A stretch of DNA of 64,000 nt from Lichenicola sp965198655 (GCA_965198655.1 OZ240668.1:2542001-2606000), one strand, 5' to 3'. Positions 16,915 to 26,300 are shown, counted from the first letter of the stretch. The notes: a model not told the origin generated them from the letters alone. A program made the numbers and translations.

Positions 16915-17517
16915 ATGATCTTTCGACAGGACGAACGCGTTTGCTTGTTCATCGACGGCGCCAACCTTTACGCGGCGTCGCGCAACCTCGGCTTCGACGT
17001 CGACTACCGCAACCTGCTCGGGTACTTCCGCGCTCGGTGCAACGTTATCCGCGCCTATTACTACTCCGCGGTGCTCGACAGCGAGGAGTACTCCCCGCTC
17101 AAGCCGCTCACCGACTGGCTGGCCTATAACGGCTATACCCTGGTAACGAAGGCGGCCCGGGAGTTCACCGACACCAGCGGGCGCCGCCGGATCAAGGGCA
17201 ACATGGACATCGAGCTGGCGATCGACATGCTCGAGCTGGCGCCGCGCATGGACCACGCCGTGCTGTTCAGCGGCGACGCCGACTTCCGGCGCCTGGTGGA
17301 GGCGGTGCAGCGCCAGGGGGTGAAGGTGTCGGTGGTGTCGTCGCTGCGCACCACCCCGGTGATGGTGGGCGACGAGCTGCGCCGGCAGGCCGACCAGTTC
17401 CTGGAACTGGCCGACATCGCGCCGGAGTTCACCCGCCGCCAGACCGAGCCAAGGCATCGCCACGTGCCGCGCGTGGCAGCGACGGAGGCGGTGAGCGAGC
17501 CGGACGAGGTGCTCTGA
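16915..17517 (+). CDS. NYN domain protein (LabA/DUF88 family)
   Basis: 200 residues. PIN-like NYN nuclease fold with the expected acidic residues: CLFIDGANLY (D14), KGNMDIELAIDM (D98, D104) and LFSGDADFRRLV (D121, D123), which would hold a metal ion. RNA cleavage is the likely activity of the family but substrates are unknown. In many alphaproteobacteria a close homologue lies near smpB, folK and rpoZ, as here. The C-terminal 35 residues are basic, then acidic, and variable. Confidence 0.9.
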   Translation: MIFRQDERVCLFIDGANLYAASRNLGFDVDYRNLLGYFRARCNVIRAYYYSAVLDSEEYSPLKPLTDWLAYNGYTLVTKAAREFTDTSGRRRIKGNMDIELAIDMLELAPRMDHAVLFSGDADFRRLVEAVQRQGVKVSVVSSLRTTPVMVGDELRRQADQFLELADIAPEFTRRQTEPRHRHVPRVAATEAVSEPDEVL

Positions 17518-17598
17518 CCGCCTGCCGCCGGCTTCGCGGGCGCTGGACCCGGGGTGCCCCGGCTGCCAGGAAGGCCAGGACGGACGAGGAGCGGGACC

Positions 17599-18285
17599 AT
17601 GGCGGCGGCGGGAACGACTGGCGGGATCGCCCTGACCGATCCGGCCGAGCCGCCGCGCGATTGTCCGCTCTGCCCGCGCCTCGCGGAGTATCGCGCCGCG
17701 AACCGCGCGTCGCATCCGGACTGGTGGAACGGCCCGGTGCCGAGCTGGGGCGCGCGCGGCGCGCGGCTGCTGGTGGTCGGGCTGGCGCCCGGGGTGCGCG
17801 GCGCCAACCGCACCGGCCGGCCGTTCACCGGCGACTACGCGGGGGTGCTGCTCTACGAGACCCTGATCCGGTTCGGCTTTGCTGCCGGCAGCTACGGCGC
17901 CGATCCCGGGGACGGGCTGTCGCTGCACCGCGCCCGGATCGTCAACGCGGTGCGCTGCGTGCCGCCGGGCAACCTGCCGCTGCCGGCGGAGGTGCGCACC
18001 TGTAACGGCTTCCTGCGGGCGGAGCTCGACGCCATGACCGCCAAGCGCGCGGTGCTGGCCCTGGGGGTGGTGGCGCACAACGCGGTGCTGCGCGCGCTCG
18101 GCCTGACCGTGTCGCGTCAGCCGTTCCGCCACGGCCAGGTGCTTACCCTTCCGGACGGGCTGCTGCTGGCGGACAGCTACCACGTGTCGCGTTACAACAC
18201 GAACACGCGGCTGCTGACGACGGCCATGTTCGAGGCGGTGGTGGGCGACCTGCGCGACCGTCTGGCTACGGAGGACGACCGGTAG
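17599..18285 (+). CDS. Uracil-DNA glycosylase, type 5 (UdgB-like, iron-sulfur)
   Basis: 228 residues. Removes uracil and some other deaminated bases from DNA. Four cysteines (CPLC at 22 and 25; two more in NAVRCVPPGNLPLPAEVRTC) can bind a 4Fe-4S cluster. The GLAPGVRGANRTGRPFTGDYAG motif has Ala-Pro-Gly rather than the Gly-Glu-Ala-Pro of type 4 enzymes, so I assign type 5. The C-terminal motif is SYHVSRYNTNT. The ATG at 17599 has a GAGGAG site upstream; an in-frame GTG at 17554 is less likely. Confidence 0.87.
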   Translation: MAAAGTTGGIALTDPAEPPRDCPLCPRLAEYRAANRASHPDWWNGPVPSWGARGARLLVVGLAPGVRGANRTGRPFTGDYAGVLLYETLIRFGFAAGSYGADPGDGLSLHRARIVNAVRCVPPGNLPLPAEVRTCNGFLRAELDAMTAKRAVLALGVVAHNAVLRALGLTVSRQPFRHGQVLTLPDGLLLADSYHVSRYNTNTRLLTTAMFEAVVGDLRDRLATEDDR

Positions 18286-18908
18286 GCGGGGGACATGCGG
18301 TTCTGGCCGCTTCGAGTACTCGGCGTGGCGACATCCCGGAGGTAGTGGAACCCGCGTGAACTCCGCCGCAGCACCTGGATCGATATCGATCACGTTCTTA
18401 TGATCATGACATCGTGTCGTGCCTGGGTCGTCCCATGCCGTGACGTTTTCCAGAAACCGAAGAGGACGTCCGCGCCTGCTTCCAGATCGCACGCGATGCG
18501 CCCTGGCAGACGACGAGCGCCGGTCCGTGCAGCGTGATCACGGAGGTTGGTCACCGGCACCTATTTGCGACAGCACGCCGCCCGACGGTCCGGCCGTGGC
18601 ACGACATTTCTGATCCGGATGACACGTCGTGGTCTGACACGTCGTCACGGAGAACGCGTCCTTGAATTGGAACCAGTGCTGGTTGGCAGCGCGAGCCGAC
18701 GTTTGCAGGTTAGAACGGTTCGTTAAAGTAATGGTTTATCAATGACTGTGGGGTCTGCTTGCTCAAGCGGCTGCGGGCTAGGTGGCGTCAATGACCCATC
18801 GGGCCTAGGCGGAGGTTTAACGTGTATTTAACGATTGTCTGGTACGCGGAACGAGGGTAGGCCGTTGCGAGCCAGCAACGAACCGCCAACCTTCTCCGGA
18901 GTAGAAAC
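18286..18908. other. Intergenic region, no gene recognised
   Basis: About 620 bases between the glycosylase and the secreted-protein gene. I see no convincing coding sequence on either strand and no tRNA-like fold. Base composition falls and T/A runs appear after about 18710, ending in a stretch with several TTAA motifs upstream of 18909 that may hold that gene's promoter. Confidence 0.5.
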
Positions 18909-19712
18909 ATGCGACAGCTCCTCATCGCGACCACTGCGTTTGTTCTTTTCGCAGTCCCTGCCTTGGCGCAGGCGGCCACGCCGACGACCATGACCGTCAA
19001 CCTGAACAGCACCAGCTTCCAGGCGGCATCCACGATCAACGTCGGCATCGTCGGAGCGGGCGTCGGCGGTCCGGGACACGCGCAGGTCGGGCTTTCCATC
19101 AACATGAACAAGGCCGACTGGTGGGACACGAAGGCCGCCGTAGGCGAGGAGGACGGCGTCTACTCGACGATCTATCAGGGCGGCCAGAGTTCCGACACGT
19201 CCGCCTATCTCGGCCAGATCACCGCGACCGGCCTCGGCTTCGCAAGCGTGATGGAAGGGACGGTGATGATCCAGCCGCCGATCACCTCGGGGAACGGCGT
19301 CATGGACGCCATGCTCGACGTCCAGATGGGCGTGATCAACATCGGCAAGCAGATCTACGGCTCCAACTACAACTTGTCCTTGAAGCCCACCGGCGGGACC
19401 GCCGTCGGCTACAGCATGAACGGCAGCGGCTGGGACTACATGGCGCAGTGGTGGAACGGCAGCACGGAGGAGTTCCACGTCGATGGCGGCGGCAACCTGA
19501 AGGCCGCAGGCACCGTGCAGGCCGGCATGGTCACGACGGCGAGCCTTCCGAAGAACTGCACGGCGGGGCAGCAACTCTACGCAGCCGACGGCCGGAAGTC
19601 CGGCGAGGCGGCGGGGGAAGGATCGGGAGTTCCGGTGATCTGCACCGCGACGCGAAAGAACTATCCGACCGCCTGGTTCAGCATGTGGAGCGGCGCCGCG
19701 GTCGTGGATTGA
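18909..19712 (+). CDS. Secreted protein of unknown function
   Basis: 267 residues with a clear signal peptide (hydrophobic 4-20, cleavage after ALAQA). The mature part is Gly/Ser/Asn-rich, with repeated beta-like segments (for example GSGWDYMAQWWNGSTEEFHVDGGGNLKAAGTVQAG), and two cysteines near the C-terminus (NCTAGQQLYAADGRK, VICTATRK) that could pair. The C-terminal style recalls head-decoration or tail-fibre ends annotated in phages, but there are no other phage genes nearby. I do not recognise the family. Preceded by a GGAG site. Confidence 0.7.
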   Translation: MRQLLIATTAFVLFAVPALAQAATPTTMTVNLNSTSFQAASTINVGIVGAGVGGPGHAQVGLSINMNKADWWDTKAAVGEEDGVYSTIYQGGQSSDTSAYLGQITATGLGFASVMEGTVMIQPPITSGNGVMDAMLDVQMGVINIGKQIYGSNYNLSLKPTGGTAVGYSMNGSGWDYMAQWWNGSTEEFHVDGGGNLKAAGTVQAGMVTTASLPKNCTAGQQLYAADGRKSGEAAGEGSGVPVICTATRKNYPTAWFSMWSGAAVVD

Positions 19713-19969
19713 GCCTCAGGCGCCGAGGTGCCTGATGGTGATGCGTGGCGGGCGGGTCAAAGATCGGCGTTCGTCACGTGCTTGCCGCGCTGCTCCCTGA
19801 TTGAGCCCTGCTGTCTGCCGCCTGGATGGATGATCGGGGCTAAAGCATTCGACCCAAAGGGTTGGATGCTTCCCCTGCGTTCCGTCTGCGCGTTGCGTGA
19901 CGCTTGAGGCTCCGTCGCCGGCCGGCTCGTCCGGTTGCGGAAGAAGGTCCTTCATCCGTCATGGTCGGG

Positions 19970-20969
19970 CTACGGACGGACAAGATCACGGATCGTCTCG
20001 TTCGCACCTTCGATCCGGCACCGCGTCCAGCGTGGCCGGCTCGACTGCCATGACGCCGTCCCGCTTGGAAGCTCATGCGGTCTTCGACGAACTGCACGCG
20101 GGCCGGCGACAGCGACGTAGGGACTGTCCTGCTCCGGCCACTGCACGGACGCGTCCTTGATCGGCATCGAGTCGAGATCGGTGCAGAGCTGTACACGAAG
20201 CTCGAACACGGCGTCGTGGTCGCGGAGGCAGGCGGCGGTCGCGTTTCGGAACGCGTCAGGATCGGCGGCCGGATCCAGCGTCTCACCCGATTGCGCCCGC
20301 TGCTCGGCGGAGACCGGGAACAAGGCGACCTTCGCCACGTGGTCGCCGTAACGGATCACTGCCTGGCTGTGATAGCTTTCCGCCAACGGATACAGCGGCG
20401 CATGGCCGAAGAAGTCCAGTCGCGGCACGTTGCTGCCAGTCACCGCCTTGGCCACGGTGTTGAGGGTGCGCGCGGTGGTAGGTACCATAGTCTTGAGCGT
20501 TTCGTGTCCGCTCGATGCGGCCTCGATCCGGCGCATGCTCTTCAGGAACGCGTCCGCATCCGCGTCGGGAAACACCGGACCGGTCGCCAGCACGAAATCC
20601 TAGGTGTCCTCGCCGTTGCCTTCGATTTTCGGGCCGGTGACGGCGAACACCCTGAGTGCAAGCCCGCGATGGGTGGAGATCTTGTCGGATAGGTGCTCGC
20701 CCGGGCCCTGCGCCAGCCGTGCCAGCGCCGGATAGGAGCCCGGCTGGGCGAACAGCGCCTGCCGGAACGCCGGCGCCAGCCCGTCATGCACCGCCAGTGT
20801 GCCCTTGAGCAGGCCGTTGGTCTTGGCGTGCGAGGCGCGCACCGCGCGTCCGCCTTTGGCGCTCGCCACCTTGACGGTTTCGTTCTGCCTGGAGGCATGA
20901 TGCCGTCGATCGTTTCGTCTCGCCCGGGGTCATCGTCTCGATGCTAAGATGATAACGTAGGAGATCCAT
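19970..20969 (-). pseudogene. Broken catalase-like heme protein gene (SrpA-type)
   Basis: Reading from 20969, MDLLRYHLSIETMTPGE matches the start of small catalase-like proteins. Then two frame changes occur before the main body (ASHAKTNGLLKGTLAVHDGL ... LSDKISTHRGLALRVFAVTG) resumes in one frame. A TAG at 20600-20602 interrupts that frame where homologues have Gln (EDT-stop-DFVLATGPVF), after which the same frame continues for ~180 residues. Near the C-terminus another frame change is needed to read SPARVQFVEDRMSFQ, the normal ending. With one nonsense codon and at least three frame changes the gene cannot make an intact protein. Confidence 0.82.
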
Positions 20970-21171
20970 CCTGCGGTTTTCTCCTGTCGGAACCTCCAAT
21001 CGCGTCGCCTTCGATCGCATCCGCACGGCTGCCTTGCCCAGCCCCCACATTGGGCAGCCGGATCGCGGTGACGAGCGCAGCGTGTCGGCGACCCAGCGTC
21101 GCTTGGAAAAGAACCGTCCTGACGGGTCCGGACCGTCGGCATCCGGACCCGCCAGGGTGGAAGGTTTATGC

Positions 21172-21501
21172 TTATGCCGCCTCGGTTGTCTCCGAGGCCT
21201 GCGTCAGGGCTTCGCCGAGGGCGCGCACCTTGTCCGCGTTCTTGCTGTCGCCCTTGCCGGCGAGGGTCACGGTTTCCTTGCCGAGCTTCGCGACCAGCTT
21301 GCGGATCGCCTCGCCGTCGAGCTCCTTGGCGTGAAGGTGCTTCTTCAGGCTCTCGAGATCACGGATGATGGTCTTCACGCCGGGGGTGTCGAGCTTGCCC
21401 AGCGTTTCTTCCCAACCCTCTATGTTCTTGGTCGCGGCGCTGATGGTGAAGCCCTTCACGCCGTCCTTGAAGTGCTTAATCGTGGCGTCGAACTGCGGCA
21501 T
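21172..21501 (-). CDS. Conserved hypothetical protein, predicted helical
   Basis: 109 residues from the ATG at 21501 (a TTG at 21588 would add 29 residues containing a Cys pair). No signal peptide or membrane segment. The sequence is lysine-rich and probably helical (IIRDLESLKKHLHAKELDGEAIRKLVAKLGKE split across two helices), ending in an Ala/Thr/Glu tail. I do not recognise a family. It lies downstream of smpB on the same strand, ~110 bases away, so it may be co-transcribed, or may belong to the accessory insert. Confidence 0.6.
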   Translation of the reverse strand: MPQFDATIKHFKDGVKGFTISAATKNIEGWEETLGKLDTPGVKTIIRDLESLKKHLHAKELDGEAIRKLVAKLGKETVTLAGKGDSKNADKVRALGEALTQASETTEAA

Positions 21502-21611
21502 GTCCTGGACCTGCTTGGCTGAGGCACGGTGCTTGATCGCAACGTCGTCACCGCAACAGGCAACTGGGCCCGAGGGTTTCGCCTCCAACGCGACCGTGAG
21601 CGTGGCGGCGC

Positions 21612-22097
21612 TCAGCCGCGGCTGCGCAGCAGCCTCGCCTTGTCCCGCTGCCAGTCGCGCTCGGCGATGGCGTGGCGCTTGTCGGCGTTCTTGCGTCCCT
21701 CGCCGACGCCGAGGGTGACCTTGGCGACGCCCTTGTCGTTGAAGTGGATGTCAAGCGGCACAAGCGTGTAGCCGCTCTTCTTCACCTCGCCCAGCATCTT
21801 GTCGATCTGCTTGTGGTGCAGCAGCAGCTTGCGCGGCGCCTTGGGCTCGAACCGCGACAGCACGCCCCCCTGGTACTCGGGGATGTAGCAGTTGAACATC
21901 CACACCGCGCCGTCTCGCTCCGCGGCATAGGCCTCGGTCAACGTGGCGCGGCCCAGGCGCAGGCTCTTGACCTCCGGTCCCTTGAGCACGATCCCGGCTT
22001 CCACGGTCTCCTTGATGGTGTAGTCGAACCGGCCCTTGCGGTTCTGTGCCGCGATGCCGTGCGAGATCATCCCGCTCTTCTTCTTGTCCTTGGCCAT
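21612..22097 (-). CDS. smpB: SsrA-binding protein SmpB
   Basis: 161 residues. Binds tmRNA and brings it to stalled ribosomes. Conserved stretches: AAQNRKGRFDYTIKETVEAG, LKGPEVKSLRLGRATLTEAYA, NCYIPEYQGG, and the basic tail ending in KARLLRSRG that enters the mRNA channel. The ATG at 22097 lies eight bases after the dapA stop. Longer in-frame starts run into dapA and were dropped. Confidence 0.96.
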   Translation of the reverse strand: MAKDKKKSGMISHGIAAQNRKGRFDYTIKETVEAGIVLKGPEVKSLRLGRATLTEAYAAERDGAVWMFNCYIPEYQGGVLSRFEPKAPRKLLLHHKQIDKMLGEVKKSGYTLVPLDIHFNDKGVAKVTLGVGEGRKNADKRHAIAERDWQRDKARLLRSRG

Positions 22098-22104
22098 GGA
22101 TGCG

Positions 22105-22983
22105 TCAGCCGAGCAGGCCGACCTCCTCCATCGCCGCCCGCACCAGGGCGCGGGTCTGGTCGCGCAGCGGCGCCAGCGGCAGGCGGCAGAAGGCGTGCGC
22201 CCGTCCCAGCAGGCTGGCCGCATACTTCACCGGCGCCGGGCTGCTCTCGGCGAACAGGGCGTCGTGCAGCGGCAACAGCCGGTCCTGCAGCGCCATCGCT
22301 GTTCGGACGTCGCCGCGGTCCCAGGCCGCCTGCATCTGCGCGCACAAGGCGGGGGCGACGTTGGCGGTCACGCTGATGCAGCCCGAGCCGCCGGCGGCGT
22401 TGAAGGCGAGGGCCGTGCCGTCCTCGCCGGAGAGCTGGCAGAAGCCGGGCCCGGCGGCGCGCCGTATCTGCAGCGGCCGCAGCAGATTGGCGGTGGCATC
22501 CTTCACGCCGACGATGTTGGGATGGCGCGACAGCCGCGCCATGGTCTCGACGCTCATGTCGATCACGCTGCGCGACGGGATGTTGTAGATCACGATCGGT
22601 AGCTCGACCGCGTCGGCGATCGCCATGTAGTGCCGGTACAGCCCGTCCTGGGTCGGCTTGTTGTAGTACGGCGTCACCACCAGGGCGCCGTCCGCGCCCG
22701 CCTCGCGGGCGTGGCGCGTAGTGGCGATGGCTTCGGCGGTGCTGCTGGAGCCGGTTCCGGCCAGCACGCCGATGCGGCCCGACGCGGTCCGTACCGCGAG
22801 GTCGATCAGCCGCCGGTGCTCCTCGTCGGTCAGGGTCGGGCTTTCGCCGGTGGTGCCGGTGGGCACGATCGCGCTGGTGCCGCTTTCGATCTGCCAGCCG
22901 ATCAGCCGCTCGAAGGCCGCCTCGTCCAGGGCGCCGTCCGGCTGCATGGGGGTGATGAGGGCGACGATCGAGCCCTTGAACAT
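22105..22983 (-). CDS. dapA: 4-hydroxy-tetrahydrodipicolinate synthase
   Basis: 292 residues, TIM-barrel aldolase class I. Condenses pyruvate with aspartate semialdehyde in the lysine/diaminopimelate pathway. Key residues: GTTGES near residue 43, the catalytic tyrosine in VVTPYYNKPTQDG, the Schiff-base lysine in GVKDAT, and SGEDG. First gene of the dapA-smpB pair; the divergent slt gene starts ~155 bases away. Confidence 0.96.
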   Translation of the reverse strand: MFKGSIVALITPMQPDGALDEAAFERLIGWQIESGTSAIVPTGTTGESPTLTDEEHRRLIDLAVRTASGRIGVLAGTGSSSTAEAIATTRHAREAGADGALVVTPYYNKPTQDGLYRHYMAIADAVELPIVIYNIPSRSVIDMSVETMARLSRHPNIVGVKDATANLLRPLQIRRAAGPGFCQLSGEDGTALAFNAAGGSGCISVTANVAPALCAQMQAAWDRGDVRTAMALQDRLLPLHDALFAESSPAPVKYAASLLGRAHAFCRLPLAPLRDQTRALVRAAMEEVGLLG

Positions 22984-23137
22984 GATCGACTCCCCCGACG
23001 GCGTTCGGCCGGATCCGTGCGTGCCGCTCCCATCGGGCTGGCCGGCAACGCCCTCGTTCTAGACCAGCTTGGCGCCCGCTGGAACAGCGCATGCCCTTGC
23101 CGTGCGGGCCGGTTCGCCGGATGCTGGGGCCAACCCG

Positions 23138-25189
23138 ATGACAGCCAGTCCTTGCCTTCCGACACGCTCCGGAGCCGATGCGCGGTCATGGCCGGGGCCG
23201 CTGCTCGCCGCCGTCCTTTCGCTGGCCGGCTGCGCCGCCGGCACGGTGCCGGTGCCGGAGGGCGCACGGGCGGACGCGCAGGCGCCGCCTGCCGCGGTGG
23301 AGCACGACGCGGCGGCGGACCGGGACGACCCGGTGGCGGCGCGGTTGTCGGTCTACCTGCGCCTGCTCAGGCCCGGCGGCGGGTCGGCTGCCGAGATCGC
23401 AGGCTTCCTGTCGCAGAACCCCTCCTGGCCGAACCGGGCGCTGCTGGGCCAACGACTGGACCAGGCGATCGCCGCGGCAACCGATCCGTCGGCGCTGGGC
23501 GTCGCGTGCGGAAGCCTGAACCCGGGCTCCGCCGCCTCGCTGCTGCGCTGCGCCGGGATCCCCGCTTCCGGGCCCGACGGTGCCGAGCTGCCGGACGCGG
23601 TGCCGCCGGCGCTGGTGGCCGCGGCGCGCGGCGCCTGGGTGCATGGCATCGATCAGCCCGACCAGGCGGAGTCGTTCCTCCGCGTCTGGGGCCGGTTCCT
23701 GATCGCCGGCGACCAGCGGCGCCGCTTCGACCGGCTCGAGTGGGCCGGCAACGCCGTCGCCGCTGGCCGCACCCTCCCCTTGCTGCCGCCGTCCGACCAG
23801 CCCCTTGCGGCCGCCCGGCTGGCGTTGCGACGCGACGCTCCCGACGCCGACGCGGTCGCGGCGTCGCTGCAGGTGCCCGCCGCGCACGATCCGGTGCTGG
23901 TGCTGGAGCTGGCGCGCTGGCTGCGACGCAACGACCGCATCGACGCCGCGCTGTCGCTGTGGCAGGGCGACGCGGCGGCGGCGGAAGCGCGGATCGGGCC
24001 CGACCGGCTCGCGACATTCTGGGCCGAGCGGGACGCCCTGTCGCGGGAGCTGCTGGGCCGGAACCGCGACGCGGACGCGTTCCGGATCGCCGACGACCGG
24101 ATGCAGACCGAGCCGGGGCCGCGGTTCGACGCCGGCTTCCTCGCCGGCTGGATCGCGCTGCGCCGCCTGCACGACCCGGTCGGCGCCGAGGCGCGGTTCA
24201 CCCCGTTGATGGACGCGGCCGCCGTCATCACCCGCAGCCGCGGCGCCTACTGGACCGGGCGGGCCCGGCTGGCGCGTGGTGATATCGCCGGCGCCGAGGC
24301 GGCGCTGGCGCAGGCCGCGGCACTGCCGACCACCTTCTACGGACAGCTCGCCGCCGCCCGGCTGCGGCCCCCGGCGCCCGTGCCGGCGGTGCCTGCGACA
24401 GATCCGGTCGCGAGCCGGATCCGGCAACTGCACGATCCCGGCTGGACGCAGGCCGAGGCGATCCGCTTCGCCGGCCTGGAGCTGGCGCGGGCGGCGGAAC
24501 TGCTGGTGGCCTGGAACGACCGCAGGCACGCGCGCGCCTTCCTGCTCCGCCTCGACGCGATGGCGACGAACGACACCAGCCACGCCCTGGCCGCCTCCCT
24601 GGCCGACCGGCTCGGGCTGCCGGACGTGGCGGTGGCGATCGCGCGCGCGGCCGGCCGGCAGGGCCTGGTGCTGCGCGACTCGGGCTGGCCGGCACCGTTC
24701 ACGCCGCCGGAAGCCGGCCTGCCGCCGGGGCTGGCGCTGGCGGTGATGCGTCAGGAAAGCAGCTTCGATCCGCAGGTCACCAGCCCGGCCGGCGCGCGCG
24801 GGCTGATGCAGCTCACCAACGGCACCGCCCGCGACGCCGCACGCGCCGCCGGCCGGCCGGACCTGTCCGGCGGCGGTACCGCCTTGTTCGATCCGGACGC
24901 CAACATGACGCTGGGAACCGCCTATCTCGGCACCCTGCTGGCCCGGTTCGGCGGCGTGCTGCCCTACGCGCTGGCGGCCTACAACGCCGGTCCGCATAGG
25001 GTCGACCAGTGGCTGGGGGCGAGCGGCCCGTTGCCGGCGCCAGCCGCCGGGCCTGCCGCCGCGATCGACGCCCAGGACGGCATGGTCGACTGGATCGAGA
25101 GCATCCCCTACGCGGAAACCCGCAACTACGTGCAGCGGGTGATGGAGGGCATGGCGGTCTACCGCGCCGGGCCGGCATCCCGCGCATGA
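23138..25189 (+). CDS. slt: Soluble-type lytic murein transglycosylase (lipoprotein)
   Basis: 683 residues. Cleaves peptidoglycan to anhydromuropeptides. The N-terminus has a lipobox (LSLAGC), so this protein is likely tethered to the outer membrane. A long helical superhelix (about 60-530) precedes the C-terminal catalytic domain with the glutamate in AVMRQESSFDP, then GARGLMQL and AAYNAGPHRVDQWL. The ATG at 23138 was chosen over a start 23 codons upstream because it places the lipobox correctly. Stop overlaps pgpA as ATGA. Confidence 0.92.
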   Translation: MTASPCLPTRSGADARSWPGPLLAAVLSLAGCAAGTVPVPEGARADAQAPPAAVEHDAAADRDDPVAARLSVYLRLLRPGGGSAAEIAGFLSQNPSWPNRALLGQRLDQAIAAATDPSALGVACGSLNPGSAASLLRCAGIPASGPDGAELPDAVPPALVAAARGAWVHGIDQPDQAESFLRVWGRFLIAGDQRRRFDRLEWAGNAVAAGRTLPLLPPSDQPLAAARLALRRDAPDADAVAASLQVPAAHDPVLVLELARWLRRNDRIDAALSLWQGDAAAAEARIGPDRLATFWAERDALSRELLGRNRDADAFRIADDRMQTEPGPRFDAGFLAGWIALRRLHDPVGAEARFTPLMDAAAVITRSRGAYWTGRARLARGDIAGAEAALAQAAALPTTFYGQLAAARLRPPAPVPAVPATDPVASRIRQLHDPGWTQAEAIRFAGLELARAAELLVAWNDRRHARAFLLRLDAMATNDTSHALAASLADRLGLPDVAVAIARAAGRQGLVLRDSGWPAPFTPPEAGLPPGLALAVMRQESSFDPQVTSPAGARGLMQLTNGTARDAARAAGRPDLSGGGTALFDPDANMTLGTAYLGTLLARFGGVLPYALAAYNAGPHRVDQWLGASGPLPAPAAGPAAAIDAQDGMVDWIESIPYAETRNYVQRVMEGMAVYRAGPASRA

Positions 25190-25674
25190 GCGAGGGGGTG
25201 CGCTGGGCGCGCCTGGTGGCGAGCTTCGGCGGCGTCGGCTTCGCGCCGCGCGCGCCGGGCACGGCGGGCACGCTGGCGGCGCTGCCGTTCGGCTGGGCGC
25301 TGCTGCAGGCGCCCTCCCTGCTGGTCGCGGCGATCCTGGCCGTGAGCCTCGGCGGGATCGCCGCGGTGCAGCGCGCCGGCGGCGGCGCCGACCACGGCTG
25401 GATCGTGATCGACGAGGTGGCGGGGCTGTGGATCACCCTGCTCGGGCTGGTCGGCCTGCCGGGGCTGCCGCCGCCGCACGGGACCCGCTTGTGGCTCGGG
25501 CTCGCGGCCGCCTTCGCCGTGTTCCGGCTGCTCGACATCGCCAAGCCAGGCTTGATCGGACGAATCGACCGACGCCACGACTCGTTGGGGGTGATGGGCG
25601 ATGACGTCGCCGCCGGCCTGGCGGGTGCCGCGCTGCTGCTGGGCACTCGACTAGTGCTGGAGTGGATTCGATGA
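25186..25674 (+). CDS. pgpA: Phosphatidylglycerophosphatase A
   Basis: 162 residues, with several hydrophobic segments. Dephosphorylates phosphatidylglycerophosphate. The start ATGA overlaps the slt stop. Visible motifs: GFAPRAPGTAGTLAALP near the N-terminus, IVIDEVAGLW with the acidic pair, and RLLDIAKPGLIGRID ... GVMGDDVAAGL near the end. Followed by pncC, again with an ATGA overlap. Confidence 0.93.
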   Translation: MSEGVRWARLVASFGGVGFAPRAPGTAGTLAALPFGWALLQAPSLLVAAILAVSLGGIAAVQRAGGGADHGWIVIDEVAGLWITLLGLVGLPGLPPPHGTRLWLGLAAAFAVFRLLDIAKPGLIGRIDRRHDSLGVMGDDVAAGLAGAALLLGTRLVLEWIR

Positions 25675-26165
25675 TCGACCAGGACACGCTGGACCAGGCC
25701 GGGCGGCTGCTGGACCGGCTGAAGGCCGCCCGCCTGAGCGTCGCCACGGCCGAAAGCTGCACCGGCGGCCTGGTGGCGGCGGCGCTGACGCACCATCCGG
25801 GCTCGTCCGGCGCGGTGCTGGGCGGGTTCGTGACCTATTCGAACGAGATGAAGCACAGGCTGCTCGGGGTCGAGACGATCCTGCTCGACCGGGTCGGCGC
25901 GGTAAGCAGCGAGGTGGCGGCGGCGATGGCCGAGGGCGCGCTGGCCCGGAGCGGGGCCGACCTCGTCGTGTCCATCACCGGGATCGCCGGCCCGGGCGGA
26001 GCCACCGCGACCAAGCCGGTCGGCCTGGTGTGGTTCGGGCTCGCGCAGACCGGACATCCGGTGCGGACCGAGCACGCCGTGCTGCCGGGGGATCGGCAGC
26101 AGGTCCGGGAGGCGTCGGTCCGCCGAGCGTTGTTGCTGCTGGACGGCGCGCTGCCGGCCTGCTGA
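25671..26165 (+). CDS. pncC: Nicotinamide-nucleotide amidohydrolase (CinA C-terminal family)
   Basis: 164 residues. Deamidates NMN to NaMN in pyridine nucleotide salvage. It corresponds to the C-terminal domain of CinA alone: TAESCTGGLVAAALT, GGFVTYSNEMKHRLLGV, and VSITGIAGPGGAT are present. The start ATGA overlaps the pgpA stop. A palindromic repeat element starts 17 bases after the stop and separates it from a convergent gene. Confidence 0.93.
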   Translation: MIDQDTLDQAGRLLDRLKAARLSVATAESCTGGLVAAALTHHPGSSGAVLGGFVTYSNEMKHRLLGVETILLDRVGAVSSEVAAAMAEGALARSGADLVVSITGIAGPGGATATKPVGLVWFGLAQTGHPVRTEHAVLPGDRQQVREASVRRALLLLDGALPAC

Positions 26166-26182
26166 CTTGGCTAAGAAGTTTT

Positions 26183-26300
26183 AAGGCCAGGGCTCCGCCC
26201 TGGACCCGCTGGGGCCGGAGGCTCCAGACCCCTATCACCTGAGAACTGGGTTTGAAGGGCTTTGCCCTTCATGGGGTCCAGGGGCAAAGCCTCTGGCCTT
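26183..26300. repeat. Palindromic dispersed element, copy 1 (118 bp)
   Basis: Starts AAGGCCAGGG and ends with GGCCTT, forming short terminal inverted repeats, with nested hairpins inside (for example GAAGGGCTTTGCCCTTC). Same length and layout as the copy at 63447; the copies at 51205 and 59474 are the reverse complement with a short insert. Lies between the convergent pncC and the EF-hand gene, where its hairpins could end transcription in both directions. Confidence 0.9.

Noticed and set aside
16309..18492. A 727-codon minus-strand frame
   Set aside because: Only its last 175 codons are FolK; the rest is antisense to the NYN and glycosylase genes.
18909..19712. Secreted protein as a prophage gene
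   Set aside because: It has a Sec signal peptide and no phage genes lie nearby; resemblance to phage tail or decoration ends is only stylistic.
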